From Caulobacter sp. FWC2 (lineage in GTDB: Bacteria; Pseudomonadota; Alphaproteobacteria; Caulobacterales; Caulobacteraceae): 64,000 nucleotides of DNA. The stretch covers positions 2,480,001 to 2,544,000 of the forward strand of contig NZ_PEBF01000001.1 of the NCBI RefSeq assembly GCF_002742625.1, read 5' to 3'. The notes under the pieces are model-generated. The model worked only from the letters and a program-made list of their open reading frames with translations. It did no database searches and was not told where the DNA came from. Position numbers and translations under genes: made by a program. Below are positions 59,648-64,000 of this stretch, in pieces; within the stretch, counting starts at the first letter, position 1; the number at the start of each line of letters is the position of its first letter.

Positions 59648-61291
59648 TCAGGTCGTCGCGGGGATTAGCCCTTCGGCCAGGTAGGCCTGCGCCACGGCCT
59701 CGGCGACCTTGATGCCGTCGACCGCCGCCGAGAGGATGCCGCCGGCATAGCCCGCGCCCTCGCCGGCCGGGAACAGGCCGGCGGTGTTCAGGCTCTGGAA
59801 GTCCTTGCCCCGGGTGATCCGGATCGGCGAGGACGTCCGGGTCTCGACGCCGGTCAGCAACACGTCCGGATGGTCGTAGCCGGCGATCTGGCGGCCAAAG
59901 ACCGGCAGCGCCTCGCGCATCGCCTCGATCACGAAGTCCGGCAGGCAGGCCGACAGGTCCGTCAGCGTCACGCCCGGCTTGTAGGACGGCGCGACTTCGC
60001 CCAGATCCGTCGAGGCTCGACCGACCATGAAGTCACCGACCTTCTGGGCCGGAGCGGCATAGCTGGAGCCGCCAGCCACATAGGCCAGGCTCTCCCACTT
60101 GCGCTGGAACTCGATCCCGGCCAGCGGATGGCCCGGATAGTCGCGCTCCGGGTCGATGCCGACCACGAAGCCGGAGTTGGCGTTCCGCTCGTTGCGCGAA
60201 TACTGGCTCATGCCGTTGGTGACGACCCGGCCGGGCTCCGAGGTCGCCGCCACCACCGTGCCGCCCGGGCACATGCAGAAGCTGTAGACGGTGCGGCCAT
60301 TCTTGCAGTGGTGCGAAAGGCTGTAATCGGCCGCGCCCAGGTCGGGGTGGCCGGCGCAGGTCCCGAAGCGAGCCTTGTCCATCCAAGACTGCGGATGCTC
60401 GATGCGCACGCCGATCGAGAACGGCTTGGCCTCGATATGGACGCCGCGATCGTGCAGGACTTCGAAGGTGTCGCGCGCGCTGTGGCCCAGGGCCATGACC
60501 ACGTGCGTCGTCGCCATATAGCCGCCACCGGCGATGTGCAGGCCCTTCAGCCGGCGCGCGCCATCGGCGCCGACCGCGATGTCGAAGTCCTCGACCTTGT
60601 GTTGCCAGCGATATTCGCCGCCCAGGCTCTCGATCAGCGCGCGCATCTGCTCGACCATGTGCACGAGGCGGAAGGTGCCGATGTGAGGATGGGCCTCGGT
60701 CAGGATCTCTTCCGGCGCGCCCGCCTTGACGAACTCCTCCAGCACCTTGCGGCCCAGGAAGCGCGAGTCCTTGATCTGGCTGTAGAGCTTGCCGTCCGAG
60801 AAGGTCCCCGCCCCGCCCTCGCCGAACTGGACGTTGGATTCCGGGTTCAGCTCGCTCTTGCGCCACAGGCCCCAAGTGTCCTTGGTCCGCTCGCGCACGA
60901 CCTTACCCCGATCGATGATGATCGGCTTCAGGCCCATCTGCGCCAGGATCAGGCCGGCGAACAGGCCGCAGGGGCCCGCGCCGATCACCACCGGGCGCGG
61001 GCCGTCGAAGCCCTCCGGGGCCTTGGTCACGAACTTATAGTCGGTGTCGGGCGTAACGCGCACATGGTGGTCGCCCGCGAAACGCGCCAGCACAGCGGCC
61101 TCGTCGCGCAGGACCACGTCGACCGAATAGACCATCAGGATCGCGGCCTTGCGGCGCGCGTCATGGGCGCGGCGCGCGACCGCGAAGCTCACCAGATCGT
61201 CGGCCTCGATCCCGAGCCGTTCGACGATGGCGGGCTTCATCGCCTCCGGCGGGTGGCCGAGCGGCAGCTTCAGTTCCGAAATACGCAGCAT
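59648..61291 (-). CDS. NAD(P)/FAD-dependent dehydrogenase (COG2509)
   Basis: 547 residues from ATG 61291 (MLRISELKLPLGHPPEA). The first 90 residues are a ferredoxin-like N-terminal domain; FAD motif VVIGAGPCGLFAGLILAQMG at about residue 105, then GEGGAGTFSDGKLYSQIK and a Cys-containing segment YSFCMCPGGTVVAA. The C-terminal part ends AGEGAGYAGGILSAAVDG. The family is widespread and uncharacterised, with a likely redox role. Confidence 0.92.
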   Translation of the reverse strand: MLRISELKLPLGHPPEAMKPAIVERLGIEADDLVSFAVARRAHDARRKAAILMVYSVDVVLRDEAAVLARFAGDHHVRVTPDTDYKFVTKAPEGFDGPRPVVIGAGPCGLFAGLILAQMGLKPIIIDRGKVVRERTKDTWGLWRKSELNPESNVQFGEGGAGTFSDGKLYSQIKDSRFLGRKVLEEFVKAGAPEEILTEAHPHIGTFRLVHMVEQMRALIESLGGEYRWQHKVEDFDIAVGADGARRLKGLHIAGGGYMATTHVVMALGHSARDTFEVLHDRGVHIEAKPFSIGVRIEHPQSWMDKARFGTCAGHPDLGAADYSLSHHCKNGRTVYSFCMCPGGTVVAATSEPGRVVTNGMSQYSRNERNANSGFVVGIDPERDYPGHPLAGIEFQRKWESLAYVAGGSSYAAPAQKVGDFMVGRASTDLGEVAPSYKPGVTLTDLSACLPDFVIEAMREALPVFGRQIAGYDHPDVLLTGVETRTSSPIRITRGKDFQSLNTAGLFPAGEGAGYAGGILSAAVDGIKVAEAVAQAYLAEGLIPATT

Positions 61292-61528
61292 GGCGGGCGT
61301 CTTAGCCAAAAGCAGGGCCGCGCGCCATCGTGATGCGCATCCTTGGCGCCCCGTCCAAAGCCATCCGCACAAGGATGGATCACGATAACCGTCGCAAACA
61401 CTTCATAAAATTCCAGTCCCGAAAGCTGTCCCCGCACGGGCCTCAGCCGCCTCTCCCCGCGTGACGACCGACGGGGAAGCCTCCCCGTCCCGTCATCGCT
61501 CAAGCGGAAACCGCAAGGGATCGGGGCC

Positions 61529-64000
61529 ATGCTCAAAGTCACCAAGTTCAACCTTCTGACCACGACGGCGCTGACCGTCGCCGTGCTGGGCATCGCCGCT
61601 CAGGCGCAGGCCGCCGAGACGCCGGCTGCGGCCTCCGCGCCGGCTGCCAGCGACGCCTCGGAAGTCGACGCCATCGTCGTCACCGGCTTCCGCGACAGCC
61701 TGCTGCACGCCCGCGACCTGAAGCGTAAAGCCGTCGGCGCCGTCGATGTGATCGTCTCCGAAGACATCGCCGCCTTCCCCGACCTGAACCTGGCGGAATC
61801 GCTGCAACGCATCCCCGGCGTCGCCATCTCGCGCGACAGCGGCGAAGGCCGTCAGATCACCCTGCGGGGCCTCGGTCCCGACTTCACCCGCACCCAGCTG
61901 AACGGTATGGAAGTGCTGGGCAACACGGCTTCGGGCATGGACAATCGCGGTGGCGTCAGCCGCTCGCGCGCCTTCGACTTCAGCCTGTTCGCCTCGGAAC
62001 TGTTCAACCGCGTGACGGTGCAGAAGTCGTACGCCTCCGAACAGGACGAAGGCGGCATCGGCGGCACCGTTCAGCTTCAGACCGCCAAGCCGTTCGACTA
62101 TCCGGGTTTCAAGGCCGTGCTCTCGGCCAAGGGCCAGCGCAACAGCAACGCCAACGACAAGATCACGCCGCGCGTGGTCGGCCTGATCTCCAACCGCTGG
62201 GGCGACTTCGGCGCTTTGGCCTCGATCGCCTATGGCGAGACCGACTCCAACGAGTTCGGCTATCGCAGTTTTAACTGGGGTCCGATCCGCGCCAATGCCG
62301 GCAATATCGGTTCGGGCGTCAGCGCCGCCGACGCCGCCAAGCTGACGGCCGCTACGGCGACCATCTACGCCCCGCAGGCCAACACCTATTCGACCTGGTT
62401 CGACCACCGCAAGCGCCTGGGCGCGACCGTGGCCCTGCAGTACGAGCCGGGCGACAAGCTGAAGCTGGCCTTCGACGGCCTCTACAGCCAGCTGGAAAAC
62501 AGCCGCCGGAACTTCTCGCTGGCCACCTCGGGCGTCAACAGCCTGACCGGCAACATCATCGGCACGCAGGTGATGCAGAGCGCCGTGATCCAGGGCAACA
62601 CCCTGATGGCCGCCAGCTACACCGGCGTCGACATCCGCAGCGAGTTCAACCGTGAGGAAGACAAGACCAAGTTCTATCAGCTGGGTCTGAGCGGTTCGTA
62701 CCAGGCCACCGACAAGCTGCTGCTGTCGGGCCTGATCGGCTACTCGAAGTCGGACTACGCCCTGCCGGTCTTCGACAAGGTGTTCCTGGAATCCAAGAAC
62801 TACGCCTTCAGCTTCGACGACCGTCCGAGCATGCCGGTCAACACCTACGGCCCCGGCCTGACCGACCCGGCCAAGTGGGACCTGATGCGGATGGACACCC
62901 AGGAGAACAGGATCTCCTCGGAGTACACGAACGCCAAGTTCGACGTGGCCTTCGCCGCCAACGAGATTTCCACCCTCAAGGGCGGCGTCTCCTACAAGAA
63001 ATTCCAGAACTACGGCGCTCAGTGGGGCGACAAGCAGTTCCGCAACGTCCCGGCCAACACCAAAATCCCGGACAATCTCAAGCTGGTCGTGCCCTTCAAG
63101 TCTCTGGGCGCCTACATCGTCGGCGACGTCGATCCGGTCTACGCCCAGATTGGCCAGACGCGTGACCTGGAAGCCCAGGGCGCGAAGTACGCCACCCCCG
63201 GCACCGCCTTCACGGTGACCGAGGAGACCCGCGCGGCGTACCTGCAGTACGACCTGAGCACCGAGATCCTAGGCAAGGGCGTCCGCGCCAACGCCGGCGT
63301 TCGCTATTACTCCACCGACCTCAGCTCGGACGGCACGCTGAACACCGGGACCAGCCTTCAGCCGGTGTCGATCAAGCATAAGTGCAATGGCTGGCTGCCG
63401 GCCCTGAACGTGGCCGTCGACGTCAACGAAGGCCTGGTCGCCCGCTTCAGCGCCAACCGCGACATCAGCCGCCCGGCCCTGGGCGACCTTGCCGCTGCGG
63501 GTTCGCTGACCACCGCCCCGTTCGGCGGCACGATCAGCACCGGCAATCCGAACCTGACGCCGTTCACCTCGGACTCGATCGAAGGCTCGCTGGAGTTCTA
63601 CGACGGCAAGGTCGGGTCGTTCACGATCGGCGTCTTCTACAAGAAGCTGAAGTCGTTCATCACGTCGCAGACCAGCATCATGCCCTATTCGCAAACGGGC
63701 TTCCCGCTGTCGTTCCTGCTGCCCGGCCAAGACGGCACGATCCTGTACAATGTCAGCCGTCCGGTGAACGGCCCCGGCGCCGACATCCAGGGCCTGGAAG
63801 CCTCGTTCCAGCGTGACTTCGACTTCCTGCCGGCTCCGTTCAACCACCTGGGCGTCGTGGCCAACGGCACCTATGCCGACGGCTCCTCGCCGGTGATCAT
63901 CAGCGGCCAGTCGGTGACCCTGCCGCTGTTCCAGCTGTCGAAGTACTCGGCCAACGCTACCATTTATTACGAGACGGATGCCTGGGGCATGCGCCTGTCG
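61529..64000 (+). CDS. TonB-dependent receptor, partial at window edge
   Basis: 824 codons visible and open at the edge. Signal peptide MLKVTKFNLLTTTALTVAVL ending QAQA; TonB-box-like EVDAIVVTGFRDSL, plug domain (IAAFPDLNLAESLQRIPGVA, RDSGEGRQITLRGLGPDFTR), then a barrel start around residue 180. The ESLQRIPGVAISRDSGEG plug and the wide barrel fit the Caulobacter TonB group that imports plant-derived sugars or siderophores; the ligand cannot be read. No FecR or sigma-factor pair is visible. Confidence 0.93.
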   Translation, partial: MLKVTKFNLLTTTALTVAVLGIAAQAQAAETPAAASAPAASDASEVDAIVVTGFRDSLLHARDLKRKAVGAVDVIVSEDIAAFPDLNLAESLQRIPGVAISRDSGEGRQITLRGLGPDFTRTQLNGMEVLGNTASGMDNRGGVSRSRAFDFSLFASELFNRVTVQKSYASEQDEGGIGGTVQLQTAKPFDYPGFKAVLSAKGQRNSNANDKITPRVVGLISNRWGDFGALASIAYGETDSNEFGYRSFNWGPIRANAGNIGSGVSAADAAKLTAATATIYAPQANTYSTWFDHRKRLGATVALQYEPGDKLKLAFDGLYSQLENSRRNFSLATSGVNSLTGNIIGTQVMQSAVIQGNTLMAASYTGVDIRSEFNREEDKTKFYQLGLSGSYQATDKLLLSGLIGYSKSDYALPVFDKVFLESKNYAFSFDDRPSMPVNTYGPGLTDPAKWDLMRMDTQENRISSEYTNAKFDVAFAANEISTLKGGVSYKKFQNYGAQWGDKQFRNVPANTKIPDNLKLVVPFKSLGAYIVGDVDPVYAQIGQTRDLEAQGAKYATPGTAFTVTEETRAAYLQYDLSTEILGKGVRANAGVRYYSTDLSSDGTLNTGTSLQPVSIKHKCNGWLPALNVAVDVNEGLVARFSANRDISRPALGDLAAAGSLTTAPFGGTISTGNPNLTPFTSDSIEGSLEFYDGKVGSFTIGVFYKKLKSFITSQTSIMPYSQTGFPLSFLLPGQDGTILYNVSRPVNGPGADIQGLEASFQRDFDFLPAPFNHLGVVANGTYADGSSPVIISGQSVTLPLFQLSKYSANATIYYETDAWGMRLS

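Noticed and set aside
1..64000. CRISPR array, insertion sequence, prophage, tRNA or rRNA
   Set aside because: No regular direct repeats, transposase or integrase motifs, or cloverleaf structures were seen in either strand.

Overview
This window looks like chromosomal DNA of a Caulobacter species, close to C. vibrioides (crescentus) or C. segnis. The bases are strongly GC-rich and genes are packed with many 4-base ATGA start/stop overlaps. The centre holds the Caulobacter-specific flagellin locus (flaEY, three flagellin genes, flaG, flaF, flbT and, divergently, flbA/flmG with pseudaminic-acid-type genes). No insertion sequence, prophage, CRISPR array, tRNA or rRNA was seen, so this is mostly core genome. 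All names come from reading the sequence and family knowledge; no database search was run.

Layout. 1-3.9 kb: the start of ppdK (cut by the window edge), a GNAT acetyltransferase broken by an in-frame amber codon, and two tandem paralogous secreted proteins of unknown function. 4.1-6.3 kb: an OmpR-type response regulator and its histidine kinase. 6.4-12.8 kb: eight tightly coupled genes (HAD phosphatase, class-III aminotransferase, arginase-fold enzyme, small DMT membrane protein, alpha/beta hydrolase with a cysteine nucleophile, FemAB/BioF2-type acyltransferase, second small DMT protein, MipA/OmpV outer-membrane protein). I cannot match this set to a described pathway, and it is the best candidate here for an uncharacterised make-and-export system. 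12.9-14.8 kb: ssb and two small envelope proteins.

14.8-26.1 kb: the flagellin locus. fljM and fljN each have a near-perfect sigma-54 promoter about 70-75 bases before the start codon, a structured 5' leader and strong hairpin terminators. FlbT (post-transcriptional repressor) and FlaF are encoded just upstream. FlmG, a cytidylyltransferase and a PseH-like acetyltransferase on the other strand supply the flagellin glycosylation branch. A second PseH-like GNAT sits between flaEY and the divergent flagellin fljO.

26.2-32.9 kb: a MoxR ATPase frameshifted in a C7 run, a lipoprotein, a universal stress protein, an HD hydrolase coupled to an NrtR-like regulator, a fatty acid hydroxylase and a small beta-barrel protein. 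33-43.9 kb: a KAS-III-like synthase, an M48/Ste24 protease, a polar amino-acid ABC transporter, recG, a DUF808 membrane protein, an APH-family kinase and a DUF3089 protein without its nucleophile. 44-50.6 kb: an SCPx-like thiolase with a KAS/HMGS-DUF35 partner, hldD, photolyase and cfa. 50.7-54.9 kb: sulfur amino-acid genes (cysK, mercaptopyruvate sulfurtransferase, an amino-acid binding lipoprotein, metC). 55-64 kb: a cupin/JmjC-like protein, a GFA-family protein, redox flavoproteins and a TonB-dependent receptor that runs off the window.
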